NCBI GenBank assembly: GCA_028870665.1
Contig: JAGWPB010000001.1
Coordinates: 1 to 64,000, forward strand
Source of the DNA: Lysobacteraceae bacterium
Lineage (GTDB): Bacteria > Pseudomonadota > Gammaproteobacteria > Xanthomonadales > Rhodanobacteraceae
Direction of reading: 5' to 3'
DNA: 64,000 nt
Shown: positions 39,689 to 48,924 of the stretch, in pieces
How the letters are laid out: each line of letters starts with the position of its first letter
Position numbering within the stretch: the stretch's first letter is position 1
Notes under the pieces: generated by a model
The model's input: the letters and a program-made list of their open reading frames with translations, nothing else
Databases searched by the model: none
Told to the model about the DNA's origin: nothing
Position numbers and translations under genes: made by a program

Positions 39689-40755
39689 ACGTGCCCGTCG
39701 TCTCGCCGATCTGCGGCCGCCTGGCGCTGTGCCGGCCGGGGTTCGAGCGCGAGTGCGTGCAAGAGCTGGAGCAGGCCGCGCGCGCGGCCGGGCTCTCCGG
39801 CTACGCCCGCGCCCGCGAAGCCGGCGGCTACGCCGAGTTCATCCTGCACGATGGCGCCGACGCCGGCGCCTTGACCATGGCGACGCAGTGGAATGCGCTG
39901 ATCTTCGCGCGTCAGGCACTGGATCTGATCGCGCGTCTGGATGGCCTCGACCCGGTGGACCGGATCGGGCCGCTGCTGGTCGCGTTGAGCGGACGCGGCG
40001 AATGCTTCGGCGACATTCGCATCGAACACACCGACAGCGATGCCGGGCGCGAGCTGTCCGGCCTTGCCCGCAGTCTGACGCCACCGCTGCGCACGGCGCT
40101 GCAACGGGCACACCTGCTCGATACGGCTGCGCCGCGGCATCTGCACGTTCTGCTGCTGGCCGGCGACAGCCTGATACTGGCTGCGGCCGCACCCGCCGCG
40201 TCCGCGCCCGATGCCGGCGGCATCCCGCGCCTGCGCTTCCCGGCCGGAGCGCCCAGCCGTTCGACGCTGAAACTCGAAGAAGCACTGCTGGTGCTTCTGA
40301 GCGATCGCGAACGCGAGCGCTGGCTGCGCGCCGGCATGACCGCGGTCGACCTCGGTGCCGCGCCGGGCGGCTGGACCTTCCAGCTGGTGCGCCGTTCGCT
40401 GCGGGTGATCGCGGTGGACAACGGGCCGATGGATCGCGCCCTGCTCGATTCGGGGCTGGTCGAACATCGTCGCGAGGACGGCTTCCGCTTCCGGCCGGCG
40501 AGGCCGGTCGACTGGCTGGTCTGCGACATGGTCGAGCAGCCGCGCCGGATCGCCGCGCTGATAGCGGCGTGGCTGGGTGAACGCTGCTGCAGGCATGCGC
40601 TGTTCAATCTCAAACTGCCGATGAAAAAGCGGCTCGACGAGGTCCGCCTGTGTCTGGCGCTGATTCGCGACACGGTGCCGGGCATCGAGCTGCGCGCGCG
40701 CCAGCTTTATCACGACCGCGAGGAAATCACGGTCCTCGCGGTGCCGTCCACCTGA
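39685..40755 (+). CDS. rlmM: 23S rRNA C2498 2'-O-methyltransferase
   Basis: The 356-residue enzyme has an amino-terminal THUMP-like region (LCRPGFERECVQELEQAA). A Rossmann methyltransferase domain follows, with AVDLGAAPGGWTFQLVRR as SAM site and WLVCDMVEQP. The carboxy part FNLKLPMKKRLDEV carries the catalytic lysine. The start appears to be TTG at 39685, overlapping the deaminase stop (TTGA). A GTG at 39691 is an alternative. Confidence 0.93.
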   Translation: MNVPVVSPICGRLALCRPGFERECVQELEQAARAAGLSGYARAREAGGYAEFILHDGADAGALTMATQWNALIFARQALDLIARLDGLDPVDRIGPLLVALSGRGECFGDIRIEHTDSDAGRELSGLARSLTPPLRTALQRAHLLDTAAPRHLHVLLLAGDSLILAAAAPAASAPDAGGIPRLRFPAGAPSRSTLKLEEALLVLLSDRERERWLRAGMTAVDLGAAPGGWTFQLVRRSLRVIAVDNGPMDRALLDSGLVEHRREDGFRFRPARPVDWLVCDMVEQPRRIAALIAAWLGERCCRHALFNLKLPMKKRLDEVRLCLALIRDTVPGIELRARQLYHDREEITVLAVPST

Positions 40756-40824
40756 CCTTCGACGCATTGGGCGCTCCGCGCCGTGCGGCTATGCTTGTCC
40801 GGATACCTCTCTCCACCCCCATCG

Positions 40825-41511
40825 ATGCAACGCCTGCGCGCCCTGCTCCCGCTGCTGCTGCTGCTCGCTACCGGCATCGTGCTGGTGAGCTCGGGTACCT
40901 TGCGGCATTTCGACCCGCAGCATCTCGCTGCCGAGCACGCGCACCTGCGCCGTCTGGTCTTGGCGATGCCGTGGCTGGCTCGGCTGAGTTATCTCGGCAT
41001 CATGGTGCTGGCCGTTGCCAGCGGCGTACCCGGCCTGCTCTTCGTGACCATCGCCGGCGGGCTGATCTTCGGACTGGTCGAGGGCACGCTGCTGTCAACG
41101 CTGGGCCTGGCGCTGGGCTCGCTGCTGCTGTTCCTCGCCGCACGCTACGCGCTGGGCAGCAATGGCAGACCCGCGCCGACGCTGGCGGAACGCATCCGCG
41201 CCGGCTTTCTGCATCATCCGGCAAGCTACACGCTGTTCCTGCGCCTGGTGCCGATCTTCCCGTTCGGCGGGGTGACCCTGGCGCTGGCCTGGCTGCGCTG
41301 CCCGCTGTGGCTGTTCATGGCCGCGACCGCTGCCGGCGGCATGGTGATGGAAGCCTTCGAGAGCGCGATCGGTGCCGGACTCAGCGAAGCGCTGGCACGC
41401 GGCGAGCCGATCGGCATGCGTCTGGTCCTCGAACCGCACGTGCTGCTGCCGCTCGCTGCGCTCAGCCTGCTGGCGCTGCTGCCGGTACTGCTGGGGCGAC
41501 GGCGCCGCTGA
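40825..41511 (+). CDS. TVP38/TMEM64 family membrane protein
   Basis: The 228-residue SNARE-associated/DedA-superfamily protein has about five hydrophobic segments. The family signature YTLFLRLVPIFPFGGVTLALAW is at ~135-155, and SGVPGLLFVTIAGGLIFG marks the re-entrant region. The superfamily includes lipid scramblases and undecaprenyl-phosphate flippases; a specific role is not known. The ATG at 40825 begins the first membrane helix. Confidence 0.87.
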   Translation: MQRLRALLPLLLLLATGIVLVSSGTLRHFDPQHLAAEHAHLRRLVLAMPWLARLSYLGIMVLAVASGVPGLLFVTIAGGLIFGLVEGTLLSTLGLALGSLLLFLAARYALGSNGRPAPTLAERIRAGFLHHPASYTLFLRLVPIFPFGGVTLALAWLRCPLWLFMAATAAGGMVMEAFESAIGAGLSEALARGEPIGMRLVLEPHVLLPLAALSLLALLPVLLGRRRR

Positions 41512-41707
41512 ACCGGCGCCACGGCGAAGTCATGGCCGCGGCGCGCGGCGGCAAGGCGATGCGTGCATGTTGCGGCGCCATCGCCGGAGCGCTGCCTTGA
41601 CCCTGCGTATCCGCCGCGCCGCTGCGAATCACCGTGGGCGAGCCGCAATCGGGCGTCGTCCGGCCGCAAGCCGGATCGTCACCGGCGCGAAGCCGGATGC
41701 GCGCACC

Positions 41708-42868
41708 TCAGCGCAAGGTGCCGAGCGTCCGCAGCGCGCCGGTCACCTGCGTTTCGCGGCCCAGGGCCGCGGCGATGCCGTGCACGCGCGCTTGCAGGGT
41801 GGCGGCATCCGCGGCGCACACGGTCGCATGCCCGACCTTGCGGTGCGGACGCGCCGACTTCCCGTAGTCGTGCCAGTGCGCATCCGCCGCTGCCAGTACA
41901 GGCGTCACCGCGGGCAGCTCGCCGATCCAGTTGAACATCAGGCTGCACCCGCGCGCATCGGTATCGCCGAGCGGCAGTCCCAGCACGGCGCGCACGTGGT
42001 TCTCGAACTGGCTGGTGACCGCGCCCTCGATGGTCCAGTGTCCCGAGTTGTGCACGCGTGGCGCCATCTCGTTGCCGAGCAGGCGCCCCTGGTCGACGAA
42101 CAGTTCCAGCGCGAACACGCCGACATAATCCAGCCTTTCGGCCAGCGCGCGCGCATGGTCGGCAGCCTGGGACTGCAGCGCCTCGACCTGCGGCGCCGGC
42201 GCCAGACTGGCCGCGAGAATGCCGTCATCGTGCCAGTTCTGGGTCAGCGGCCAGGTGACGAAGCGGCCATCGCGGCCGCGCGCTGCAAGCACCGACAGCT
42301 CACGCTCGAACGCCACGAAGGCTTCGAGAACCAGGCCGTGGGCGCCAGCCTGGGGGCCCAGCGCGGCCCAGGCCGCGTCGGCATCGGCCAGCGCACGGAT
42401 GCGGAACTGGCCCTTGCCATCGTAGCCGAGCCGGCGCGTCTTCAGGATCGCCGGGGCGCCCACCGCCCTCAACGCCTGCGCAAGATCCTCGCGGCTGGCG
42501 ACCGCCGCGAATGCCGGCGTGGCCAGGCCAATGGCATGAAACAGGGTCTTTTCCTCGATCCGGTCCTGGGCCACGGCCAGCGCGCGCGGGTTGGGAAATA
42601 CCGGTGCGCGTGCGGCGAGCCACTGCGCGGTCGCGGCCGGCACATTCTCGAAATCGAAGGTGATGACATCGACGCGTTCGGCAAAACGCGCCAGAGCCTC
42701 GTAATCGCGCCAGTCCGCGACCAGCAGTGGCGCCACCTGGGCCGCGCAGGCATCGGCCGCGCTGTCGACCACCAGGGTACGTACACCCAGCGGCGCGGCT
42801 GCCAGCGCCAGCATGCGCGCCAGCTGACCACCACCGAGAACCCCCAGGGTCGGCTGGCGGCGGCTCAT
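41708..42868 (-). CDS. purK: N5-carboxyaminoimidazole ribonucleotide synthase
   Basis: The 386-residue ATP-grasp enzyme carboxylates AIR in purine synthesis. It shows [48 protein letters not shown] and [28 protein letters not shown] (split here by context). The ATG at 42868 overlaps the purE stop (ATGA), so the two are translationally coupled. The 196-base gap beyond its 3' end holds only short GCCGGAT direct repeats and no gene. Confidence 0.95.
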   Translation of the reverse strand: MSRRQPTLGVLGGGQLARMLALAAAPLGVRTLVVDSAADACAAQVAPLLVADWRDYEALARFAERVDVITFDFENVPAATAQWLAARAPVFPNPRALAVAQDRIEEKTLFHAIGLATPAFAAVASREDLAQALRAVGAPAILKTRRLGYDGKGQFRIRALADADAAWAALGPQAGAHGLVLEAFVAFERELSVLAARGRDGRFVTWPLTQNWHDDGILAASLAPAPQVEALQSQAADHARALAERLDYVGVFALELFVDQGRLLGNEMAPRVHNSGHWTIEGAVTSQFENHVRAVLGLPLGDTDARGCSLMFNWIGELPAVTPVLAAADAHWHDYGKSARPHRKVGHATVCAADAATLQARVHGIAAALGRETQVTGALRTLGTLR

Positions 42869-43371
42869 GCCAGGCGTGGATCCGGGCTGGCCAGCACCTC
42901 GGCGGTCTGCGCGGCACGCCACTGTTCCAGACGCTCCGCCAACGCGACGTCGGTCAGTGCCAGCATCGAGGCCGCCAGCAGCGCGGCATTGATCGCGCCC
43001 GCGCGTCCGATCGCCAGCGTGCCCACCGGCACCCCCGCCGGCATCTGCACCATCGACAGCAGCGAGTCCATGCCATTGAGCGACAGCGAGGGCACCGGCA
43101 CGCCGAGTACCGGCAAACGGGTCTTGGCCGCCAGCATGCCCGGCAAGTGTGCCGCGCCGCCGGCGCCGGCAATCAGCACGGCCAGTCCGCGGTCAACGGC
43201 TCGACCGGCATAATCGAACAGCAGATCGGGGGTGCGGTGCGCCGAGACCACCCGCACCTCATGGGCGATCTCCAGGCGCGCCAGCGCCTGTACCGTGTGC
43301 TGCATGGTTTCCCAGTCGGAACGCGACCCCATCACCACGCCCACGCGCGGCGCCTGCTCGCTCGATGCCAT
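42865..43371 (-). CDS. purE: N5-carboxyaminoimidazole ribonucleotide mutase
   Basis: This 168-residue mutase converts N5-CAIR to CAIR. It includes [49 protein letters not shown] and the [19 protein letters not shown] block. The start at 43371 ([13 protein letters not shown]) is preferred to an ATG 45 bases upstream that has no homology. It is first in a purE-purK unit, divergent from the Trm112-like gene. Confidence 0.96.
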   Translation of the reverse strand: MASSEQAPRVGVVMGSRSDWETMQHTVQALARLEIAHEVRVVSAHRTPDLLFDYAGRAVDRGLAVLIAGAGGAAHLPGMLAAKTRLPVLGVPVPSLSLNGMDSLLSMVQMPAGVPVGTLAIGRAGAINAALLAASMLALTDVALAERLEQWRAAQTAEVLASPDPRLA

Positions 43372-43430
43372 GGCCGATCCTGTCCGAAAAACGCTATTGT
43401 ACGGCTCCCGCTCCACACGATGCGCCGCCC

Positions 43431-43697
43431 ATGGACAAACGCATGCTCGACCTGCTCGTGTGCCCGGTGAGCAAGGCGCCGCTGCGCCCGCTCGGCGTGG
43501 GCGAGCTGGCCATTCTCAACCGCGCGATCAGCGCCGGCCAGGTGACCACGGTATCCGGCGCCGCAGTGGCCACGCCGCTCGCGGCTGGTCTGATCACCCG
43601 CGACGGCCACGTCATTTATCCGGTGGTTGACGAGATCCCGGTGATGCTCCGCGAAGCCAGCATCGGAACCATCCAGCTCGAAGGTTTTCCGCGCTGA
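43431..43697 (+). CDS. Trm112/YcaR-like small protein
   Basis: This 88-residue protein starts [21 protein letters not shown] and ends with a [14 protein letters not shown] motif, the Trm112p-like fold. It has a single cysteine near the start, so the zinc site of eukaryotic Trm112 is not complete. It is about 20 residues longer than E. coli YcaR because of an insertion (~25-50). Role unknown; homologues sit near lipid A or methyltransferase genes. Confidence 0.85.
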   Translation: MDKRMLDLLVCPVSKAPLRPLGVGELAILNRAISAGQVTTVSGAAVATPLAAGLITRDGHVIYPVVDEIPVMLREASIGTIQLEGFPR

Positions 43698-43708
43698 ACC
43701 GCTTCGAG

Positions 43709-43724
43709 CGTGACTGCGGTCACA
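43709..43724. promoter_or_regulatory. CRP/Clp-like box upstream of DUF1631 gene
   Basis: CGTGACTGCGGTCACA matches the CRP-family consensus TGTGA-N6-TCACA in all but the first base. It lies about 63 bases before the DUF1631 start. Xanthomonads use the CRP homologue Clp with the same consensus. The regulator gene is not in the window. Confidence 0.5.
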
Positions 43725-43779
43725 CTTCCGAGGGCACAATGAAAGACAATGTAACCCCGCGGTCTGGCCAGGCGCCGCC

Positions 43780-46062
43780 ATGAATCAGCCCCCCGAAGCC
43801 GCACCCGGCAAAATCGTTCCGCTGGGTCCGCGCGGCGATGCGCGCGGCGAACGCGTCGGTGACTTGCTTGTTGCCGCGCGCGGCATCGCCCAGCGGCATC
43901 TGCAGGCATTGACCAGCACGCTGTTCGACAACGTCGATGACGCCCTGTTCGATCTCGCCGAAAAGGCCGAAAGCAACGCCGCGCAAACCCAGTTCTTCGA
44001 CGGCATGCGCGAGGCACGCAAGAAGCGCACGCTGACCGAGCGCCTGTTTCTCGAAGAGGTCGCACGCAGCATCACCGAGCTTGCCGCGGGCAAGCTGCGC
44101 TCGCGCGGCAGCGCCGAGCAGACCCGCGGCGGCGGCGAGCTCAGCCTGGTCGAGGACAGTGAGCTCGAAGAATCGCTTGCCGTCGGAAGCATGGGCAGCA
44201 AGGCGGAAATGCGCCTGTCGCGCGTGCTTTTCGCGCTGCATCAGCGGCTGGCGGTGATCTGCGGGGGGGTCAAGCTTGACGACACCAGCAACCCGCTGGC
44301 ACCGGCGGCGATCGCGCAGGCGTTTCGCATGGCACAGCGCGAGCTGGCTGTCGAGACGCGCGTACGCCTGATCATCTACAAGCTGTTTGACCGCTACGTC
44401 ATGAGCGGACTCGATCCGCTCTACGACGAGCTCAACATCACTCTGGCGCGTGCCGGCGTGTTGCCACAGTTGCGCTATACCAGCGGATCGCGTGCGCGTG
44501 GCGGTGGCGGTGGCGGTGGCGGTGGCGGCTCGCAAGCGCCGGACGCCGACCCCGGGGACACCATGCTGCAGGCCGAACTGGTGCAGACCTTGGGCAACCT
44601 GCTCGCGGCACGTCGTGGTCACGCGGGCAGCGGCATGCCGCATGGCGGCACGACTGGCAATCACGCCCCGCTGCCCGGACCGGCCGAACTGCTGGGCGCG
44701 TTGAGCCTGCTGCAGGGCGAAATCTCCAAGGCCCACAACTACGCCGATGCCGACGAAGCCAACCTGCTGAGCGAGGTCCAGCAGATCAAGGACCAGTTGC
44801 TGGCCCAGGTGGCGCAGCTCAGCGGCCAGGCCAAGGGCCGCGTTTCAGGCGCCGACGAGGACACCATCGATCTGGTCGGCATGCTGTTCGAGTTCATCCT
44901 CAAGGATCGCAACCTGCCCGCCGAAATGCAGGTACTGCTGGCGCGCCTGCAGATCCCCTATCTCAAGGTGGCGATTCTTGATCGCCGCCTGTTCGCCCAG
45001 CGCAATCACCCGGCACGACGCCTGCTCGATGCGCTCGCCGATGCGGCCAAGGGCTGGTCGCAGGAGTCCGACCGCGACCAGCAACTGCTGGGTTGCGTGC
45101 GCGGCATCGTCGAGCGCCTGCTGCAGGAATTCGACGACGACCTCGGCATCTTCCAGCGCCTGCACGACGACCTGGCCGCGTTTCTCGACAGCCACCGCAA
45201 GCGCGCCGACATCGCCGAACAGCGCGCCGCCGAAGCCGCGCGCGGACGCGAGAAGTTGCAGGATGCGCGCCGGCGGGCGGCACGCGAGATCCTCGCCCGC
45301 ATCGAGGGCCGTGCGCTGCCGCCGCTGGTACAGAACGTTCTCGTGAGGCCATGGGCCAACTACATGGTCCTGACCCTGCTGCGGCATGGCGAGGACTCGC
45401 CGGAGTTTCGTGCCACGCTGCGCTTCGTCGATGATTTTGTCTGGAGCGCCGAGCCGCGCCGCGACCCGACCGAACGCGAGCGTCTGCGCAATCTGCTGCC
45501 GGGCGTGGAGAAAGCGCTGCGGCAAGGCCTGGCGACGGTCGCCTTCCAGGAAGCCGATGTCGCGCGGCTGATGGGCGAGCTGAACCTGCTCTACCGCCAG
45601 CAGCTGGGCGAGGCCGCAGCGCTGATCCCCGACGGCATTGCCGCGATGAGCGAGCCGAGCTCGCCCCCGGTCCGGCCGCTGTCGATGCCCGAGTCGATCG
45701 AGGCCATCGCGGTCCCCGAGGTTGCGGCGCCCGCAGAGGATGTGGGCGACGATACCTCGCCGGAAGCCGTGCTGGTGCGCGAACTCAAGCCGGGCTGCTG
45801 GATCGAATTCATCGATGCCCAGGGTGCGCGTGAACGCGCCAAGCTGTCGTGGATCAGCCCGATCAGTGGCCGCTACCTGTTTGTCAACCGGCGCGGCCTG
45901 AAGGTGGCCGACAAGACGGTCGCCCAGCTGAGCGCCGAATTGCGAGCCGGGACAGCCCAGATCCTCGAGGAAGTACCCTTGTTCGACCGCGCGCTGGATG
46001 CGATCGTCGAGCGCCTGCGCCAGGGGCATGTCCAGGCCGAGAGCATCGTCAAGGCGCCATGA
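43780..46062 (+). CDS. DUF1631 family protein
   Basis: This 760-residue, mainly helical protein is of unknown function. DUF1631 hallmarks include FDNVDDALFDLAEKAESNAAQTQFFDGMR near the amino end (split in family alignments). GMLFEFILKDRNLPAEMQVLLARLQIPYLK, NHPARRLLDALADAAKGW and a carboxy-terminal domain LKPGCWIEFIDAQGARERAKLSW resembling PilZ-like barrels are also present. A glycine run (~residues 240-250, GGT/GGC repeats at 44505-44528) marks a linker. The stop overlaps the nadC start (ATGA). Possibly a cyclic-di-GMP-responsive protein, but the binding motif is not clear. Confidence 0.85.
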   Translation: MNQPPEAAPGKIVPLGPRGDARGERVGDLLVAARGIAQRHLQALTSTLFDNVDDALFDLAEKAESNAAQTQFFDGMREARKKRTLTERLFLEEVARSITELAAGKLRSRGSAEQTRGGGELSLVEDSELEESLAVGSMGSKAEMRLSRVLFALHQRLAVICGGVKLDDTSNPLAPAAIAQAFRMAQRELAVETRVRLIIYKLFDRYVMSGLDPLYDELNITLARAGVLPQLRYTSGSRARGGGGGGGGGGSQAPDADPGDTMLQAELVQTLGNLLAARRGHAGSGMPHGGTTGNHAPLPGPAELLGALSLLQGEISKAHNYADADEANLLSEVQQIKDQLLAQVAQLSGQAKGRVSGADEDTIDLVGMLFEFILKDRNLPAEMQVLLARLQIPYLKVAILDRRLFAQRNHPARRLLDALADAAKGWSQESDRDQQLLGCVRGIVERLLQEFDDDLGIFQRLHDDLAAFLDSHRKRADIAEQRAAEAARGREKLQDARRRAAREILARIEGRALPPLVQNVLVRPWANYMVLTLLRHGEDSPEFRATLRFVDDFVWSAEPRRDPTERERLRNLLPGVEKALRQGLATVAFQEADVARLMGELNLLYRQQLGEAAALIPDGIAAMSEPSSPPVRPLSMPESIEAIAVPEVAAPAEDVGDDTSPEAVLVRELKPGCWIEFIDAQGARERAKLSWISPISGRYLFVNRRGLKVADKTVAQLSAELRAGTAQILEEVPLFDRALDAIVERLRQGHVQAESIVKAP

Positions 46063-46916
46063 GCGCATCGCGGATCGCTCCACCCGATCCGGCATCGGTC
46101 GCCGATGACGTCAGCCGCGCCCTCGCCGAGGATATCGGTGATGATGACGCCACTTCCGCCCTGTTGCCTGCCGGCGTGCGGAGCACGATGCAGCTCAGCG
46201 TCCGCGAGGCGGCGGTGCTGGCGGGTCGTGACTGGTTCGCCGGCTGCTTTCGCGCGCTCGATCCGGCGGTCTCGCTGCAGTGGAGCGCAGCCGACGGCGA
46301 GCGCGTCACGGCCGGCAGCATGCTGTGTCGCGTCACTGGCGACGTGCGCGCCCTGCTCGGTGCCGAGCGCAGCGCGCTGAACTTCCTGCAGACGCTGTCC
46401 GCCACCGCGACCCGCACAGCGCGCTACGTCGAGGCGGTCGCCGGCACGCGTGCGGTGATCCTCGACACCCGCAAGACCCTGCCGGGACTGCGTCAGGCGC
46501 AAAAATACGCGGTGCGCTGCGGCGGTGCCTGCAACCACCGCATGGGCCTGTTCGATGCGGTGCTGATCAAGGAAAACCATATTGTCGCAGCGGGCGGCAT
46601 TGCCGCCGCGATCACCGCCGCGCGACGGCTGCGGCCCGGACTGCCGGTGGAGGTGGAGGTCGAGTCGGACGCCGAACTGGAGCAGGCACTGGCGGCCGCG
46701 CCCGACCGCATCATGCTCGATGACTTCGATCTCGACGGCATCGCCGCGGCGGTGCGGCGCGTCGCCGGGCGCGTGCCTCTGGAGGCATCCGGAGGCGTGG
46801 ATTTGGCCCGTGTGCGCGGCATCGCCGAGACCGGTGTTGATTTCATCTCGATCGGCGCGCTGACCAAGCACGTGCGCGCCATCGACCTGTCGCTGCGACT
46901 GCTGCCACCGGATTGA
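46059..46916 (+). CDS. nadC: Quinolinate phosphoribosyltransferase
   Basis: The 285-residue decarboxylating enzyme makes nicotinate mononucleotide from quinolinate and PRPP. It shows ALAEDIGDDDATSALLP, RSALNFLQTLSATAT, ILDTRKTLPGLRQAQKYAV, CGGACNHRMGLFDAVLIKENH and the carboxy LEASGGVDLARVRGIAETGVD. Together with nadA and nadB at 34-37 kb the de novo NAD pathway from aspartate is complete in the window. It is translationally coupled to DUF1631. Confidence 0.96.
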   Translation: MSASRIAPPDPASVADDVSRALAEDIGDDDATSALLPAGVRSTMQLSVREAAVLAGRDWFAGCFRALDPAVSLQWSAADGERVTAGSMLCRVTGDVRALLGAERSALNFLQTLSATATRTARYVEAVAGTRAVILDTRKTLPGLRQAQKYAVRCGGACNHRMGLFDAVLIKENHIVAAGGIAAAITAARRLRPGLPVEVEVESDAELEQALAAAPDRIMLDDFDLDGIAAAVRRVAGRVPLEASGGVDLARVRGIAETGVDFISIGALTKHVRAIDLSLRLLPPD

Positions 46917-47004
46917 GGTGTCGCGCGATCGGCGTGCCGCGGCACTCCGGAATTTCCCTGCGCGGCGATCGCGGCCGCGGTCTCGCCACAACGGGTCCGC
47001 GTCG

Positions 47005-47481
47005 CTATTTGACCACGCGCAGACGCGGCGGCCCTTTCGGCCGCGGCGGCTCACCGTCCTCGCTGACACCGGTCTCCTCGCCACGCAGTGGCGCATCGGC
47101 GATCGCGGGTACGGCGCCTGCATTGGCCGCGCCGGCCGTGCTGTCTGACTCCGCCGACTGGCCGGACTCGGGCAGCTCGGGCTCGAACATCATGCCCTGG
47201 CCATTTTCCTGTGCGTACACGGCGCGCACGGCCTGGATCGGGACGACCACGTTGTGGCTGACCCCGCTGAAGCGAGCCATGAAGCGTACGGCGTCGTTGC
47301 CGAGCTCGAGCTGGGCGACTGCCCGCGTGGCGATATTGAGCACCACGCGACCCTCGCGCACGGTATGCGGCGGCACGCGCACGCCCGCAACCGTGGCGTC
47401 CACCAGCAGGTAGGGCGTCAGACCGTTGTCGCTGATCCAGTCCGCCACCGCGCGCAGCAGATAGGGACGGTTGGAGCTCAT
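47005..47481 (-). CDS. sspB: ClpXP adaptor SspB
   Basis: This 158-residue adaptor delivers ssrA-tagged proteins to ClpXP. The globular substrate-binding domain (PYLLRAVADWISDNGLTPYLLV, NIATRAVAQLELGNDAVRFMARFSG) is followed by a flexible acidic linker. The ClpX-docking tail PRLRVVK ends the protein, like LRVVK in E. coli SspB. The ATG at 47481 is 13 bases after the sspA stop; the two form a unit. Confidence 0.94.
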   Translation of the reverse strand: MSSNRPYLLRAVADWISDNGLTPYLLVDATVAGVRVPPHTVREGRVVLNIATRAVAQLELGNDAVRFMARFSGVSHNVVVPIQAVRAVYAQENGQGMMFEPELPESGQSAESDSTAGAANAGAVPAIADAPLRGEETGVSEDGEPPRPKGPPRLRVVK

Positions 47482-47494
47482 CGCCGGCGGCGGC

Positions 47495-48118
47495 TCAGTC
47501 ACGCAGTGCACGCTCGTCCGCGGTGAGGCTGCGCGCGAAGCCCTGGCTGGCGAACATGCGCTCGCCGTAATCCAGAACCGGCTTGGCCTCGCGCGCCAGC
47601 TGCACGCCCAGCACCGGCAGCCGCCACAGGATCGGAGCCACCAGACAATCGGCGAGGCTGATTTCGGGGTTGAGGAAGAACTTCGACGCCTTGAACAGCG
47701 GCACCGCCGCCAGCAGCGCCTCGCGCAGACGCCGGCGCCCGGTCTCGGCAGGTCGACCACCGGCGCGGATGGTGGCGACCAAAGGCATCCAGTCGCGCTC
47801 GATACGCACACAGGCCAGGCGCAACCGCGCCCGCGCCAGCGGGTCCACCGGCATCAGCGGCGGGTGCGGATAGCGCTCGTCGAGATATTCGCAGACCACC
47901 GCCGTGTCATAGAGCACGAGATCGCGATCGACCAGCGTCGGCAGCGTGCCATAGGGATTGAGGTCGGCGAGATCCGCGGAAGGCTTGTCCGGATTGACGA
48001 GCTCGCGCTCGTAGGCCACGCCCTTGGCGGCGAGTACCAGGCGCGCCCGATGGCACTGGATGTCATCCGGCGCGGTGTACAGGGTCAATATGGTTCGCGA
48101 ACGGGCACTCAGGGCCAT
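47495..48118 (-). CDS. sspA: Stringent starvation protein A
   Basis: The 207-residue GST-fold protein binds RNA polymerase in starvation and acid stress. It has LTLYTAPDDIQCHRARLVLAAKG, a NPYGTLPTLVDRDLVLYDTAVV thioredoxin-like part (split motif) and a helical carboxy domain with LADCLVAPILWRLP. The order petA-petB-petC-sspA-sspB is the common one in beta- and gammaproteobacteria. A 65-base gap separates it from petC. Confidence 0.94.
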   Translation of the reverse strand: MALSARSRTILTLYTAPDDIQCHRARLVLAAKGVAYERELVNPDKPSADLADLNPYGTLPTLVDRDLVLYDTAVVCEYLDERYPHPPLMPVDPLARARLRLACVRIERDWMPLVATIRAGGRPAETGRRRLREALLAAVPLFKASKFFLNPEISLADCLVAPILWRLPVLGVQLAREAKPVLDYGERMFASQGFARSLTADERALRD

Positions 48119-48183
48119 GCCGACTCTCCCCCCTCAACCGCGGATCGGGTGCGCGGCGGGTCCCCGCCCGCCACGCTTCCGCA

Positions 48184-48924
48184 TCAGTGTACGTCCTTCC
48201 AGTACTCGCGCTTCAGCAGGAGCGCCAAGAAGGTGAACACCGCCAGGTACAGCAGCACCCATACGCCGATGCGCTCGCGCTGCAGCGCCGCCGGCTCGGA
48301 TACGTACTGCAGGAAGGTGGTCAGGTCGCGGATGGTGCGGTCGTACTGCGCAGGAGTCTGCAGGCCGGGCTGGCTGATCTGCAGCTTTTCGACCTGGGGA
48401 TCGTGCCCCGGCTGCGCCGGAGCGTAGACCGGCGTCTGCACACCCTGCAATTCCCACAACGGAAACGGCATCGATACATTGGGGAATACCGTGTTGTTCC
48501 ATCCCGTCGGCCGCGTCGGGTCAAGGTAGAACGACTTCAGATAGGTGTAGACCCAGTCCGGACCCTTGGCCGCGACTTCCAGCGACAGGTCCGGCGGCGC
48601 CTTGCCGAACCATTTCGCGGCATCCGCTGCAGGCATCGCCGAGATGGCCGGATCGCCGAACTTGTCTCCGGTCGTGTCGAGATTGGCCATCACCTGCGCC
48701 TCACTCAGGTCCAGATCCTGGGCGATGCGCGAGTAGCGCATGTACTGCAGCGAGTGGCAGCCGGCGCAGTAGTTGAAGAACGTGCGCGCGCCGCGTTGCA
48801 TCGCGGCGACGTCGTGGATGTTGGTGTGCGCCGCGTCCAACGCGTCACCCTCCGCGCCCAGCGCGGCGGTGGCGGTCAACAGGCCGAGTGCGAGGACCCA
48901 GGAGCGGAAGATTGGCTTAGTCAT
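48184..48924 (-). CDS. petC: Cytochrome c1 of the bc1 complex
   Basis: The 246-residue protein has a signal peptide (MTKPIFRSWVLALGLLTATAALG) and the heme c motif in FFNYCAGCHSLQYMRYSRIA. The axial methionine region is likely in FPNVSMPFPLW. A carboxy-terminal membrane anchor (WVLLYLAVFTFLALLLKREY) ends it. It passes electrons from the Rieske protein to cytochrome c. Its start overlaps petB by 8 bases. Confidence 0.96.
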   Translation of the reverse strand: MTKPIFRSWVLALGLLTATAALGAEGDALDAAHTNIHDVAAMQRGARTFFNYCAGCHSLQYMRYSRIAQDLDLSEAQVMANLDTTGDKFGDPAISAMPAADAAKWFGKAPPDLSLEVAAKGPDWVYTYLKSFYLDPTRPTGWNNTVFPNVSMPFPLWELQGVQTPVYAPAQPGHDPQVEKLQISQPGLQTPAQYDRTIRDLTTFLQYVSEPAALQRERIGVWVLLYLAVFTFLALLLKREYWKDVH

